NCBI GenBank assembly: GCA_019426215.1
Contig: CM033391.1
Coordinates: 9,288,708-9,352,707, forward strand
From: Buddleja alternifolia
Taxonomy: Eukaryota; Streptophyta; Magnoliopsida; Lamiales; Scrophulariaceae
Direction: 5' to 3'
Length of the DNA: 64,000 nucleotides
Under the pieces are notes generated by a model. That model searched no databases. It was not told the origin of the DNA and was given only the letters and a program-made list of their open reading frames with translations. The translations under genes were made by a program, and so were the position numbers. Within the stretch, counting starts at the first letter, position 1. Each line of letters opens with the position of its first letter. This document shows positions 23,500 to 36,466 of the stretch, piece by piece.

Positions 23500-24130
23500 T
23501 AAGGTCTGCCACAACCTAAAGAGTCCCAAACTCAGGGAAGAGCTGGTAGAAATGACGATCATATCATGGAAAAGAAGATGTCCAACAGATTTGAACGGCA
23601 AAAAATGCGTTTTCACTTTCACCGAGGTTAAATATGCCAAGAAATATGAACACGAACCCAGTTTAACCTTTGATTTATAATTAATAATTGATTTTATGCA
23701 CTTTTTTCCAGTCGCAAACTCCAAAATTCACTTGTTATAATTTCGCATATTAAAGATTCTTTTTTTAAAAAAAATTCCAACAAATAAATCGATCACATGA
23801 CACCAGTATAACAAATACATACATCTAAAATCCATGAATTTAACTACTTTTCAATATCTATCTATAATAGAAAAATAATCATGGTGAAACAATACCAACC
23901 ACATCAAGAGAAAGAACAAAACAATACGGCTGGAAATCTACCTTAATTCACCTTTGGACGAGATTGAGTAATTAATACCAATTGGATTTTATACCATTTC
24001 TAGTTGGATCCTCCTTCATAACTACACCTTTCGTCGGCGTCTACATCTACACCAAAAGCCCGAAAAGATCTCAACCCAGAACCCTACCCGATTACGAAAC
24101 CTATCCGAATAACAACAGCATAAAAGGACC
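23500..24130 (+). promoter_or_regulatory. Presumed promoter region of the CNOT4-like gene
   Basis: Gene-less DNA just upstream of the 5' leader. No clear TATA box stands out. The end of the region is followed by a CT-rich leader (ctctctctct near 24173-24183 and 24203-24220), which is common in plant 5' UTRs. The role is inferred from position only. Confidence 0.4.
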
Positions 24131-24922
24131 CATCATCCAAAGTTAACCCTTTCTCTTTCCTCACTCGAATTCTCTCTCTCTCTGAATACTCAGTCTTTGT
24201 GGCTCTCTCTTTCTCTCTCTATATCTGTATCTATATCTCTGCATCGATTTTTAATTCATATCCTGTATCTCGATCCAATTCATCCACTGTAAGTCCCCTG
24301 ATCTTAAATCTTAATTCCCCTATGGATCCCTAATTTTATTAGCGGATGGCAAATTCGTTTTCTTTTGTAATCAATCTGATTGAATTTTGTTATTTATCTG
24401 TCGGTTTTAAGTTCAATTGCTGGTATTCAGTGTTCGTTTCAATTGGATTTTGATTTTGATCATTCACACGCGAAGCTCAATTTTGTGTTTTTTTTTAATT
24501 ACTGGATTTAATTTTGATTTTAATCGGTTTTTGAGTTAGTTGAATTGTTTGTTGGTTGATTGGTGATTTAATTTGGAAAAAGGTACGTAATCTTTTAAGG
24601 TAATGGGTAAAGGTGTCTTAGGGTTTGACTTTGGATTGTGGTAGGTAAAACTGTAAAAGTGATTTTTATTCAAAAGTTATGCTCGATTCTGATTTTATTT
24701 ATTTTCAAAATTTTGATCGAATTTTTCACTTCTACTGAATTTTTAGTCATGGCTGCGTTGATCTGTTTATCCTGCTGGATTTGGAGCCACTTTTATTTTG
24801 CTTTTTAGTAAATTCAATCTAATGTACTTCCTATTTTTGGTTTTTATTTAACAAGTAAAATTACTTGTGTTTTAGTCAGAGTGATATTTACTTGTGTGAT
24901 ATATAATTTTCTGAAGGCAATC
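24131..24922 (+). other. 5' UTR of the CNOT4-like gene, with intron
   Basis: A CT-rich leader ends at a donor, CCACT/gtaagt (intron starts 24289), and the next acceptor ctgaag/gcaatc (24916/24917) lies 6 nt before the ATG at 24923. A 628-bp intron in the leader is common in plant housekeeping genes. The transcription start is not determined; 24131 is only the approximate start of the CT-rich leader. Confidence 0.6.
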
Positions 24923-27900
24923 ATGAGTGACGAAGGAGAGAAGAGTTGCCCCCTCTGTGCCGAGGATATGGATTTGACTGATCAGCAGTTGAAGCCTTGC
25001 AAGTGCGGTTACGAGGTATATAACTCCTTTTTCTTTTTTATCTTTTTTTAGTTTCTGCAAGCTTTGTGTTTCTTTTGCACCCATATAATACAACTACCAT
25101 CCGATCACACTCCCTGCACACTTAAAGAAACATATATTTTTTTGATGTTTGCATACCCCTTGGCCATAGTTCACTTTGATTGCATTAGAAACCTTGAAAA
25201 TATATATGCAAATTCTTATCAATTTCATGTGAATTTTGTCTTGTTCTCAAACTGAATTTTACTATTTTTCTGATCAAATTATTTTTGTTTGTGCACATGC
25301 GATCATGAGATGAAAGGGTACCTCATTTTCTGTAAAAGGGGTGGGAGGTGGGGTCACAGTAGAGTTTACTTCAAAATCCAGTAATTATGTATTTTTCTTT
25401 TTGGATAAGAATCCAGTAATTATGTTGAACCAAGACCAAACGCGCGCGAACACATACACACACAATCAAGTAGTCTTTATCAAAGTCGAGATAAGTTTCC
25501 ATCTATTTTGCCTCTGCTACAAGGGATAACACCACAGCCAATGCCAGACTATCAATTTCTGTCAAGGGTAGTTTTCGTTCCACACACAATTTGTTGCTTT
25601 AAATTCTCCCTCGCCTATAATATCTCTATCGGATTTATCTGCGTCGAGTCTGTTCACAACCGCTAGTCAGCATTAGTGGAATTTGGAAAATCTAGTGCTC
25701 CATTGCCGAGGTCTCATTGCTGTTTACTCTACTCTGGCAAGTGCTAACCAGCAACGGGGGCTGGACTGCATGACTGTCGGCGGTCTTGAGTGGGCTGAGC
25801 TTTTCGTCTGACTGATTTGTATGCATCTTTGAGTGAACAGGCTTGTTTGGACCAATCTCAATATTTCTTAATTTTTTCAATTGTATGCTTGGCCAGTCTT
25901 AAATTCCTAATTAAGTCTTAAATTCCTAATTAAGGCTAAAATATGGGGCTGAAAAAATAAAAAGAACCATGAAGCTTTGTAACAAAAAGGACAAATGGGT
26001 TATGATTGCAGTTATCTTGAAAGAGATTTAGATGTGGTAGGAGGTTAGAGTTGTAATTAAAGCCATCTAGGAATGAGAAGATTTGCTCATGTGATCAACT
26101 ACCTTAATGGAGTACGAAAATCCATTGTGGGTCCTTATAGATCTAGGCAATTCCAGGGTTATAAAGGGCAATCTCTAATTTTCAGTAGATAGGGGTTATA
26201 AAAAACCGCGAACTTCTGAGCGTAACAGTTCACCCTTTTGCATAGTATAGATAAATGCATATTGTCCTATGTGTTTTTCTTTATCGTTTTTCTTTTTTAG
26301 TAATTTTCTGGAGTTTGGATCATGTGTAGGATATCTTAGCTAAGTAACATTGAGGACCTGGAAATTTTGAGATTCGCCTTGTACAAATAGGGGAAGTGAA
26401 ATTGAAAGAGAGACGAAAGAGGGAGGGCTCTTTTGCTATTACATGCTTAGGCTAGAGAAGTCTCTTTTTAAAGCACTTTTGAACTGTTTGAAGCTTCAGA
26501 TCTAACGCTGTAGCATATGTCCATCGCATTTCATCATGAGTCATGGCATACTTCATTTTCTGATTGTTACTATTTAATACTCTAACCACACTAATGGATG
26601 TTTGACTGAGAATGGCAATTTTAAAAGATCTGTTTCATTGTATGCACATTAAAGCAATGTGAGGGATTAATTGATGTACTATACTGGCATATGCTTCTAC
26701 AAATACTCTGGACTTCAACACCAATGTACATCTTTGTGTCACTATTGGCTGTTGGCTCTCGTTACTTGAGTGTGGCGTGCCCTACCTCATGGTCGTATTT
26801 TGTTGGCACTTGACTGGTGATGGATTACGTCTGAAGGGTGGTATAAATCTTTCACTTGTGAAGGGCAAGAGATATCTATATTGTATCGATGGACGGCAAA
26901 CTGCATGTGTATTGTTAACTAACCTATGCATCTGCTTAATTGCTGTATTTTTAATAAATTACTCTGGGTAAAAGGGAAAAGATGTTGTGATTGCTTTTTC
27001 TCATTTCGTTCAAGTGTTTTTTCTCTCCCTCCTATTCTAGACATGCTCTGTATACCGTGCATATGTTGGCGGCAAGTGCAGAAACAGGCTAGTCAGTATT
27101 AGTAATTTAATTAATTTATGGAAGGATGTGGAATTGTTTCTCTGAGCTTTCCAGATACCGTTTCCATGTTTTGACCACTTCCGAAAGTTACAAGACATCC
27201 AACCTTTTGCTACTTTCTAGCATAGGATGGCCTTTTCCCCCCTTCAAAGAATACAATTTACTATCAAAAGAATATGAAAATCTTGTGTCCGTCTTCAGGA
27301 AAATGGTAGATTATTGAGTTGTTTTAATAATATGTTTGAGTGCATCTGTAGGAGTTCATCTCTGACCATGTTTATGCTGTACAGGACTGTTCACCACTTT
27401 GCTGATTCTCTATTTGCTGATGTTTTCTGGTTAACCAGAGAAGTAAATCTTTTCCTTTTTTGCAGATTTGTGTTTGGTGTTGGCATCACATTATGGATAT
27501 GGCTGAGAAAGATGAGACTGAAGGGCGTTGTCCAGCATGTCGTACTCCTTATAACAAGGAAAAGATTGTTGGAACGACAGCAAAATGTGAAAGGTATGTG
27601 TTGCTTAGTGGATATCTGTCCGGAGAACTTCACTCTTGAAACAGTAAAGTTACAGTGTTCTCTGCTCAAATTGTGACCTGCATTATCATTTTAATAGGCT
27701 GGTTTCAGAGATGAGTGTGGAGAAAAAGCTCAAGTCACAAAAGGGAAAGAGCAAAACATTGGAAGGAAGGAAGCAACTTGGCAGTGTACGAGTTGTCCAG
27801 AGGAATCTCGTTTATGTTGTGGGCTTGCCACTTGATTTTGCAGATGAGGATGTAATTCTCTTTCTTGGTCTTTGCTCTTATCCTCCCCTATCTCTTCGTT

Positions 27901-30900
27901 GTCTTATTACTGTTAATTTTGGGTGAGCAGCTTCTTCAGCGCAGAGATTATTTTGGTCAGTATGGAAAGGTGATGAAGGTGTCCATATCACGGACAGCGG
28001 CTGGGGCTATACAACAATTTGCAAATAGTACATGCAGTGTGTAGGTTCCGAGTTTCCTAGCTCAAAAGTTGTATTATTGATATTAGACTGTCTCAGAATT
28101 AGTTTTCAGTTTCGCATGATTTCATGCATATTTACTTGAATGTTTCTGCGGATGCTTGTGTTGCGTAATTTCTTTTTGCATTCTGCTTGATGTGCGAGGA
28201 CTAAGAGCCTCAGGTGTTGGTTAAATGCAGAAAGTTTGAATTTTATCAAATCAATTTTCCTTCTGTTTATTCTTTTTCGGACATGCTAGTATTATAATGG
28301 ACGTTTACCCCAATTTATTAGTTACCACCTGGGGACAGATTAGCATCCTCTAGCCTACTTCATAATAAACTTTGATGGTTAAATTTGCTTACTAATTATA
28401 TCCTCTTCAGCATTGATCGCATCAACATCAATATCTTTATTCTTGTGATAAGTAACATAGCATATGTGGATCGTATATGATGTGCGATACATCTAATTTC
28501 AGTAACTATCAATGAATTATATTTGACTCATTTCTGTGTCTTGTTATTTACTTGTTTCCCGTTGCATTTTTTGGGCCTAGATATATAACATATTCTAAGG
28601 AGGAGGAAGCAGTTCGGTGTATTCAGTCGGTACATGGATTTATTTTGGATGATAGACCTTTGAGGTGAGTATCGTCTTGGATATATGTACTTTGACCTCT
28701 TTTTTGATGTTAGATAGTTTTTGAATCCCTTTGTTGCAGGGCATGTTTTGGGACTACTAAATACTGTCATGCATGGCTGAGAAATGTGGTACGACTTATA
28801 TAGCTTTTCCAGATCAACTTCTGGATAACATCTCACAGTAGTTATTGTTTTGTCCACATAAAAATTCTCAGATAATGCACCCATAGTATATTGGTTTGTG
28901 TGTACTGATTTGTAATAACGGGTTTACTCATTGATTCAGGCTTGCACCAATCCCGATTGTCTATATTTGCATGAGGTCGGTTCACAAGAGGATAGTTTTA
29001 CTAAGGATGAAATAATATCCGCTTACACAAGGTATTTCTATCTGGAGGCATTCAGTTATATATATATATTTTTTCTATCATATTTTGATTCGCCGCATTT
29101 TTGTATGTGCTGCATTACGTCATTTTTCACATTGTATGCACATTTACATGCAATGCCAAGTCTTCTGTTTCTGATCTAGTATCAGTCTGGCTGTACTGAC
29201 AGAATCTTAAGTTCTTTCATTGGCATATAAACTATGCCCGAAGAATTTATCATTGCGCAGTGATTATTTCATTATATAGGTTATAGTTACTGTAATTGGC
29301 TTCTGGATCTTTGGGAAGTGTTATAAATCTTAGTTGTATTAAAATGAAGACTTCTTCTTAAGGTTTGGTATGTGGAGTGGCTGAAAATTTACTCTAAAAT
29401 GGAGCCTTATGGTTCTGAACCCTTTGATCACCAGTTTATGGTTTAAGTATGCATTTGGGTCCTTATCAATGATGTCAGTGGGGCAGCCTATATGGAGTAA
29501 GAGTTAAAGGTCTGCATGAAACTGAGTTTCTTTGTGAATGATGTACTAAAATATCCTTTCTGTTATATGCAAAGTGTCTTGAATCAGTTTTCTTGATGAC
29601 TTTGTCCAGGCAATTTATGTTCCTTGAATTTTAAAGTTGATATTAGAACTTGTCATAATCCTGGTAAGGAACGATTTCTAACGTATATTAGGTTAATACT
29701 CTCTGTTGTACCAACAATGAATGTCCATGTTTACATTGGCACGAGTTTCGTATCGAGTTGAAAATGTGAAAGTAATGGGTCTTTTACTTTTTCAATTAAA
29801 AGTAGTGGTTTGCAGTTCTTGGTGTCACATCAAGTTTAGAGAGTACTTTTGGTAAGAAAGTTATCTTTTCTGCAAATGGAACTTTGAAAGTTATCTTTTC
29901 TGCAAATGGGACTTTACTTGTGGACGTCCCAAAAGGAAATAGGACCCTTCAGTTTTGACCAGAGGGAGTAGTTTTTTTTTTGGGGTTTGGTGGTTTTTTT
30001 GGGGGATTTTGTCTTATTGTTTCTCAGGTATCTCATCCACTCTCAATTTTTTTTTTAAAGGAGTAGAGTTCAACAAATTACCAGTTCCTCAAATACTATG
30101 CAAAGGCGTTCTGGAAATGTGTTGCCTCCACCAGCTGATGAGTACTGCAATAACACCTCTGCTTCTTCAGGGAAACCTGTAACTAAAACTTCTATAACTA
30201 TAAATGTAAGGTTTCATTGTTCTTGCTTTTTCCATAAAACTCGTTCTTGTCCAATTACTATTCAGTTTTTCTTTTTTCATTTTAAATTTTAACATTTTAC
30301 TTTGTGCCATCTCTCATGTTGTGCTACATTACCCTCTGCGAAGAGTACTTAAATGAAATATTAAGAGATATTGATGATTACTTTCTGTCTGGAAGACATT
30401 TCTGTTCTTAATTGATGTAATGAGTGATTCTGATAATTGACATGCAATGCACCATACTCCTGTATTAATTGTGACTGAAAGGTCATTGCTGCTGAAATAC
30501 TTCAATCCCTTTTGCCCCTGCTTATACAATTCCTTTGTTGCTTGATCAGCAGAATTCAGCAAGCGTTGCTAGAGTTTCTCCACCAAACAGTAGCTCTGGC
30601 AGATCTGCTGCTCTTCCAGCTGGAGCCTCGTGGTACGCCATCCCCTGACTGTAGGTTTTTCTTAATTAATGTTGCTACTGTTTCTGAGTTTTCTATTGTC
30701 TCAGGGGTACTCGTGCTTCCAGTAATCAGACTTTGCCTACAAGTACCCCATGTTTTAATGCGTCACTTAAGCAGAGACCTGATTCGTGTAACGGTCCAGT
30801 CACATCTTCTACTACAGTTGCAAGTGCAAATCCAGTTTCTTCATTGCAGAGTGATTCTGGAAAGAAGTTGGTTCCTGATGAGGAAAGCATCAATTCTCAA

Positions 30901-33596
30901 CACAATAGTAAATTGGAAACTTTTGAATCAACCAAAAACGATACAAATACAGATTTAAGATTTACTGTTTCTGAGAGTTCAGTTTCACCTGTACATCCTG
31001 CCAATTTGTCCATAAATAGACAGCCCCATAGTCCACCCACAAACAAGCCGGCCCCAAATACTGTTATATCCAATTTTTCCATAACGACTAGTGGACCTGC
31101 ATTAGACAAAGATTATACTGATGACAGAGATGGAAACATGGAGAATGTTTGCTCTGATATTTTATCAATGAGCATTCATGAAAATCAACAGTTACAGAAT
31201 GGCAATGTTGAGCACATTAATGAACCAGAGACTTGTCAGACATCTGAAAAAGCTACAAATACGACTGAGGAGATCAGTGTTGCAAATACCCAGAAATCTG
31301 ATTTTAGATTGGGAATGTCAATTCAAGTACCGCAAGTCGACATGCATGAAATGGAAGATGATTTGTTATCTTTTCATAATCAAAGGAGTAAAGATCCAGA
31401 GATCTCCATTAACAGAGTTTCAGATTTTTCTCATGCATTTCATCTGGCAAACCATTCTCCTCAGTTAAATAATTTGGATAAGCAGATTGTAGATAGAAAT
31501 AACACTTTGTTAGTTTCTGCTTCTAATTTTCCTAGTCGACGTCCTCAGGCTATTCATAATATTCCTGAAGGTGATGGTGTCGGATATTCAAATTTTTTTC
31601 CGAGTAAAGAGAAAATGTCCCTGCTAGGGAGATATGAAGGTGAAGTAGGCACTGGCACTGCTGAAATGGGCGAAAGCAGCATGATATCAAATATTTTGTC
31701 ATTAGACCTTGACCCATGGGATGAGTCTTTAACTTCACCACAGAACATGGATAAGTTGTTAGGTGAAACTGATAAAAGGCAAGGGTCATTTGGAGCTCCA
31801 GGTCCACGAAGAGCTCAGAATAGCAGCCAATCAAGGTTTTCGTTTGCTAGAGAAGGGGAGTCTACGGGCCAAGTATCTGATTTTGGACAATCTATTGATT
31901 ACTTTGGACAAGCCTTCAAGCAGGAGGCTGGTGGCCATGATTTCTCTAGAAGCAACAGCTTTCATCACGAGAGGTTTGGTTGCAATAGTTTTCCTATTTT
32001 CAGTGGCACGGAAACAGATACCTTTCCCAGTGGTCATTCCCATATCTCTTCTAACAAGCTTTCTGGTTAGTTATTAATGATTCTTACTTTGAATGAGTCC
32101 AACTTAGTTGTCATGTTGTTTGGAGTTTTAGATGTTATCTGACCTTATCATGGAAATATGTTTTTATATTTGACAAGAGGGTATATGTTATTTAATTTTT
32201 TGTTGATCATCTCAATGCAAGAGTTCTGATGGAAATAAGTCATATATTCCTGTGGCTAGCTAATTCCCGGGGAATAGCATAGTGCTCTGGTGCTTTTGTA
32301 TCTGTAGATTATAGGGCCCTTTCACTTTCTAGTATACTTTTCTACTCTGTTTGGGTGTGAATAATAAGCATATGAAGCTGTTGCAATTAGTACCCCTATT
32401 TTCATTTTTGTTGGAGGTGGATTAAGAGATGGGCTGACCTATGTGCATGTTTACAATTAGAAGATCTGATATGACACATGTTGCTTGAAGCATTGGTTAC
32501 ACTGGAGTATAAGGTCGTTCAAGATAGATATATGATATGCAGGAAACAAAATTTGGACTTCTACAGACCAAAGTAGGCGGTCACCCCTGTCCCTCGAATT
32601 ACCAACTTGCGTTTGTACTGATTTTTGACATTCTATCATGGATAGACTTATATGTAATCACTTTTCTGGATTGACCTGTATTAGGGCTGCAATGAGGATT
32701 CTTTAAGAAAATTCTACCCCCTAGTCCTTTATAACTTTTCTGATTTTTTTCTTATATATTTTCTGTAGGCAGTTATTTATTTGTGGTATCCTTAAAGCTC
32801 TTTGTTTCAATGTGTTCAAACAGTTTCAAGATCTCAGATATCTGCCCCTCCAGGATTTTCAGCGCCCAGCAGGGCCGCACCTCCAGGCTTTACTTCTCAT
32901 GAAAGAAGGGATCAGTTTTTCGAAACCCTCTCCGGTTAGTTTTATATGATAAGCAAACTCTTATATGATCAAAACTTGCTGAGGTCTCGTATAATTACTT
33001 CTATTCTGTACTTTGCAGGAAATCATATGTTTGATGCTTCCTCCTTGTTAAGAAACCAGTATCAGACACCCACACCCTCGAGTGGTAATGCTTTTAGTAA
33101 TGGTGATATTGAGTTTATGGATCCTGCAATATTAGCAGTTGGCAAAGGGACACTGCCAGGTGGCATGAACGGCCCAAGCTTCGACACAAGATCTAATTTT
33201 TCTCCCCAGTTGAGTACTTACGAAGAAGCAAGATTCCAATCATTTTTACAAAGATCCAACCTTCCACATCAGAATCAAAGATTTACGGATCTGGGGGACA
33301 ATTTTTCCACCCTCGGAAATGGTTATGGAATTCCTTCTAGGGTTATGGAGCAAACTCTATCCAATAATATATCTCCATTTTCCCATTTTACCCTTCCTCA
33401 GTCTAGAAGTGGAATAACTTCTAACGGGCAATGGGACCGGTGGAATGAGGCCCAGAATGGGAATAATAATTTGGGAATGGCGGAACTGCTCAGAAACGAG
33501 AGATTGGGTTTTAATAAGTTCTATGGTGGTTATGAAGATTCCAAGATCCGAATGCCCAATTCAGGCAATCTATACAACGGGACATATGGGATTTAA
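24923..33596 (+). CDS. CNOT4: CNOT4-like RING/RRM/zinc-finger E3 ubiquitin ligase (12 coding exons)
   Basis: NOT4/CNOT4 proteins are RING E3 ligases of the CCR4-NOT complex that act in mRNA decay and translation quality control. Coding exons by splice signals: 24923-25015, 27466-27593, 27698-27851, 27931-28040, 28581-28664, 28740-28788, 28940-29031, 30067-30205, 30550-30632 (start could be 30553), 30705-32065, 32824-32934 and 33019-33596. They join in frame to 2982 nt, 993 aa. Residues 9-56 form a C4C4 RING (Cys 9, 12, 26, 28, 33, 36, 53, 56). An RRM follows at about 110-195 (NLVYVVGL), then a CCCH finger (Cys199, Cys208, Cys213, His217). The long C-terminal half is disordered, Ser/Asn-rich, encoded mostly by the 1.36 kb exon, and has an APPGF motif twice, as in plant members. 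All domain residues are intact, so it is probably functional. Copy number and expression cannot be seen here. Confidence 0.93.
25016..27465 (+). other. First coding intron of the CNOT4-like gene
   Basis: A 2450-bp intron with GT (25016) and tgcag (27465) borders, splitting the RING domain between its fourth and fifth cysteines. Short frames in it on both strands do not look like genes. A small duplication of taaattcctaattaag lies near 25900-25930. Confidence 0.85.
29032..30066 (+). other. Intron 7 of the CNOT4-like gene
   Basis: A 1035-bp intron with a GT donor at 29032 and an AG acceptor at 30066. It contains a direct duplication of AAAGTTATCTTTTCTGCAAA at about 29858-29906 and T/G homopolymers near the acceptor. 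No gene inside. Confidence 0.75.
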
Positions 33597-34510
33597 CTTT
33601 TAAGAGTCTTTCTCTGCTGAATGGATTTGTGATGGATACCAGTGGCGAAATAGGATGATAATGATGTTTTTGACAAGTCAGAACCAAGGGTTCAAAATGT
33701 GGCTCTCGAACCACCTAATAACCGGATCTTGTATTCGCATAACAGACGTTTTCCTTTAAAAAAAGATGAGAGTTATTCGTGATTAGTCTGACTGGGCGGG
33801 CTACTTTCAGGTTGGCGAAGGATCAAACCTTCTCAAATGGGGTGTCCACAAGCCAACAGGTAAATTTTGACTCACTTCGTCTTTATTTGGGATATAATTT
33901 ATCTAATAGCACTGTAGACTGTTATGGGCAAATAACAAGTGGAGAAGAGGCGAAAATGGTGTTTCTCGTTTTCTGAGTGAGGAAGGAGTAACAATACGAC
34001 AGTATGAGCTTACTGCACCATTATACTCTTTCAACATCTAGTGATGGTGATGTGTTGGTAATTACGGTACAGGGAGGGGAGTAACTAGCAACTTTAAGTA
34101 ATTCTTAGGGGAGGTCCATGTTATTAGAACTAATTTAAATAAGGTTAATGATTAATTTTTTTGATGTACCATTTTATTGGCACTGATGAAGCCATTTTCT
34201 TTATTAATCTAATTTTTTGACTGTTTATTTGGTGGTTTGTGATCTTATTCTTAATTTTGTTACCAATTTGCAGGAGAAAGGATCCGGAGACCAAGACTCG
34301 ATGCGAAGGCTGCTCAACAGGTGTTCGAGAGAGAATCGGGTTATTGATTTGGTGATAAGGTGATACTCTTAATATTCAGCTTAGATGGGAGTAGTAATTG
34401 ATGTTTCAGAACTGCTAATTGGAGAGAGAGAATTCTGAATATTGAATAATTGGTATATTTGTACAAAACTGGGTCGTGTTTAAAATCCTGCTATTTGAAT
34501 TAACAATAAA
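33597..34510 (+). other. 3' UTR of the CNOT4-like gene, probable intron and poly(A) signal
   Basis: After the TAA at 33594-33596 there is a possible spliced 3' UTR: a donor CAACAG/gtaaat (intron from 33860) and an acceptor tttgcag/gagaaag (34273/34274). An AATAAA lies at 34505-34510. Both are inferred from consensus only. A 3'-UTR intron, if used, could make the mRNA sensitive to nonsense-mediated decay. Confidence 0.45.
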
Positions 34511-36000
34511 CAACAACTTGGGTTGAAGGATTTTCATATCTATTAAAAGTTAATACCATCTAAAAAGGGTTCTGTGGATTGTCTGATCAATTTGAAGTCT
34601 GAATTTATAGCTATATTAACACAAGATTTCATTTAATATATGGGTAAACATATATAAAGACTTTTCTAACACAATGAAGCCAGATCGTGAAATAGCAAGA
34701 CAGAAAACTGCTTAGCTAATGATTGATAACATATTTTATCGTCACTCGGAAAATAACGTCCTACTTTTTACCTATTGATGTACGGGAAGAATAATTGCGA
34801 GATGATCAATTGTTCATTTTGCTTCTCCATGATCTATTTTGCATATAGAGAACATATTAGGGTTTAATTGGATGAAATATTCATCTCGGAGAATTTTTTT
34901 TTTTTTTCATGACAAAAGTGAGAAAGTGTTTTTAGAGATAAAAATGGGATGTTAGAAGTATGTTTGGATGAGTTTTTTTCTAGAGAGAAACATGTAATGA
35001 TTGTGGTTATTTGATGTTTTTTGTTGTGAGAAATTTATTTGGATTGATGTTTAGGTTAATTGTTTGGTAAACATATTTTAGTTAAATTCATCGATTTAGA
35101 CATAAAAAAATAGATAAAATGAATCTTATTTTGCATGTTGCGTTATTTTGCATTAGTATATATGATTATTTTGACTTTCGTTGTTGAGAAACAACTTAAG
35201 AAACCTTTTTTAATCGATGAATGAACTGTCAAATCAAGAATATTAAAATCTATTTTTTTTCCTTTTTTTTCAAGAATTTCTTCAAAATTAGTTAAGATTT
35301 TGAGATATTTTTTTTAATATTTTTTTGACTATGTGCTTCTAGAGATAAAAATCTCTAAAAACTGAGGCTTTATATGATTAGGAATTTATAAAATATTTTT
35401 ATTTTTTGGATCACCAGAAAATGAAAATACACACTCCAAGAAAATTTTTACAGAAAATACTCAAATTTTAAATTCTACTACACATTTTCATATATAACTT
35501 CTCATCATTTCAATCACTTCATTTTCTCTCTTCATTAATTATATAATTCAATTATCCAACACATTCCCTTGCTTACTTTATCATAAATAAAATATTATTT
35601 TAATTTTTCTCCTATCATCATTACATATATAACTAATTCAATCAACTTTATATCACATCTACACAACTCCCAAACATTTTTCAAAAACACATCCAAACAA
35701 ACGAAAAAAATTAATATTTTCGCACGAATTTCAATAATACACATTCTCCAATAAAAACTCAAAACTCATTTTCGAAAACACAATCATTAATTTTTTTCTT
35801 AGTTGAGATTGTCAACCACTTAGGGTCTTATTAATTTTTTTTCTTACCCTACAGATTGTAAGGAATTTGATATGCATTTTCTTAGTAAGTGTATTAGGTC
35901 GTGCAAGTAATTCAATAAATTTGAAGTTTGGATATCGTATCATAGGGATACTTACGTGTAATGAATGAAATTATTGTATCACTTAATTCTAAATTAGATC
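34511..36000. other. AT-rich intergenic DNA
   Basis: No supported gene or element with clear ends. Long A/T runs throughout. Confidence 0.5.
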
Positions 36001-36466
36001 GGAAAAATTGCATTTTTGGCCCATAGAACTGTCAATTGAGTCGTCTGTCAGAAGCTCGATGGCTCGGCCCCTTTATAGTCAGGCCGAGCTTGATTAAATA
36101 TGAGCCGGGTTGAGTTGATCCTTTAAATTAGGCCCAATAATTTTGTGATCCAAGCTTGAGCTTAGCATGACTCAATCCGAAATAAGCCCGACTCGATTGA
36201 AAATTAGAATGTATATTAAGCATTAATCATATCTTTTATATCAAACACTTAAAATGTCTACTGTCAAGCATTTTCATACTTTGACCTTTATATAAACTAG
36301 TAATTAACACGTGCGTTGAACGTGAATCATATAACTTCGTTAAAATAATTCATGGAACTAAATATAAGACACTTTGAAAATTATGAGACTAAATGTAAGA
36401 AACTCATAACAAATGAAATCAAAATTAAAATTGAACAATGTTGTGGGACGAAAATGCAATTTTTCC
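36001..36466. mobile_element. MITE-like element with hAT-type sequence inside
   Basis: The ends are inverted: GGAAAAATTGCATTTTTGGC on the left and, read inward from the right, GGAAAAATTGCATTTTCGTC. This matches the tip of the Mutator-like MITE at 10813. No clear 9-bp duplication is present (flanks AATTAGATC and TTTAGTATT). From about 36029 the text (ctgtcaattgag...ggctcggcc...gagcttga) resembles one end of the hAT element at 9166, so part of a hAT copy seems nested within. Confidence 0.6.

Noticed and set aside
28528..28884. 118-codon open frame on the minus strand
   Set aside because: Antisense to CNOT4-like exons 5 and 6; no independent support.
30512..30958. 148-codon open frame
   Set aside because: Overlaps CNOT4-like exons 9 and 10 and an intron in the wrong frame.
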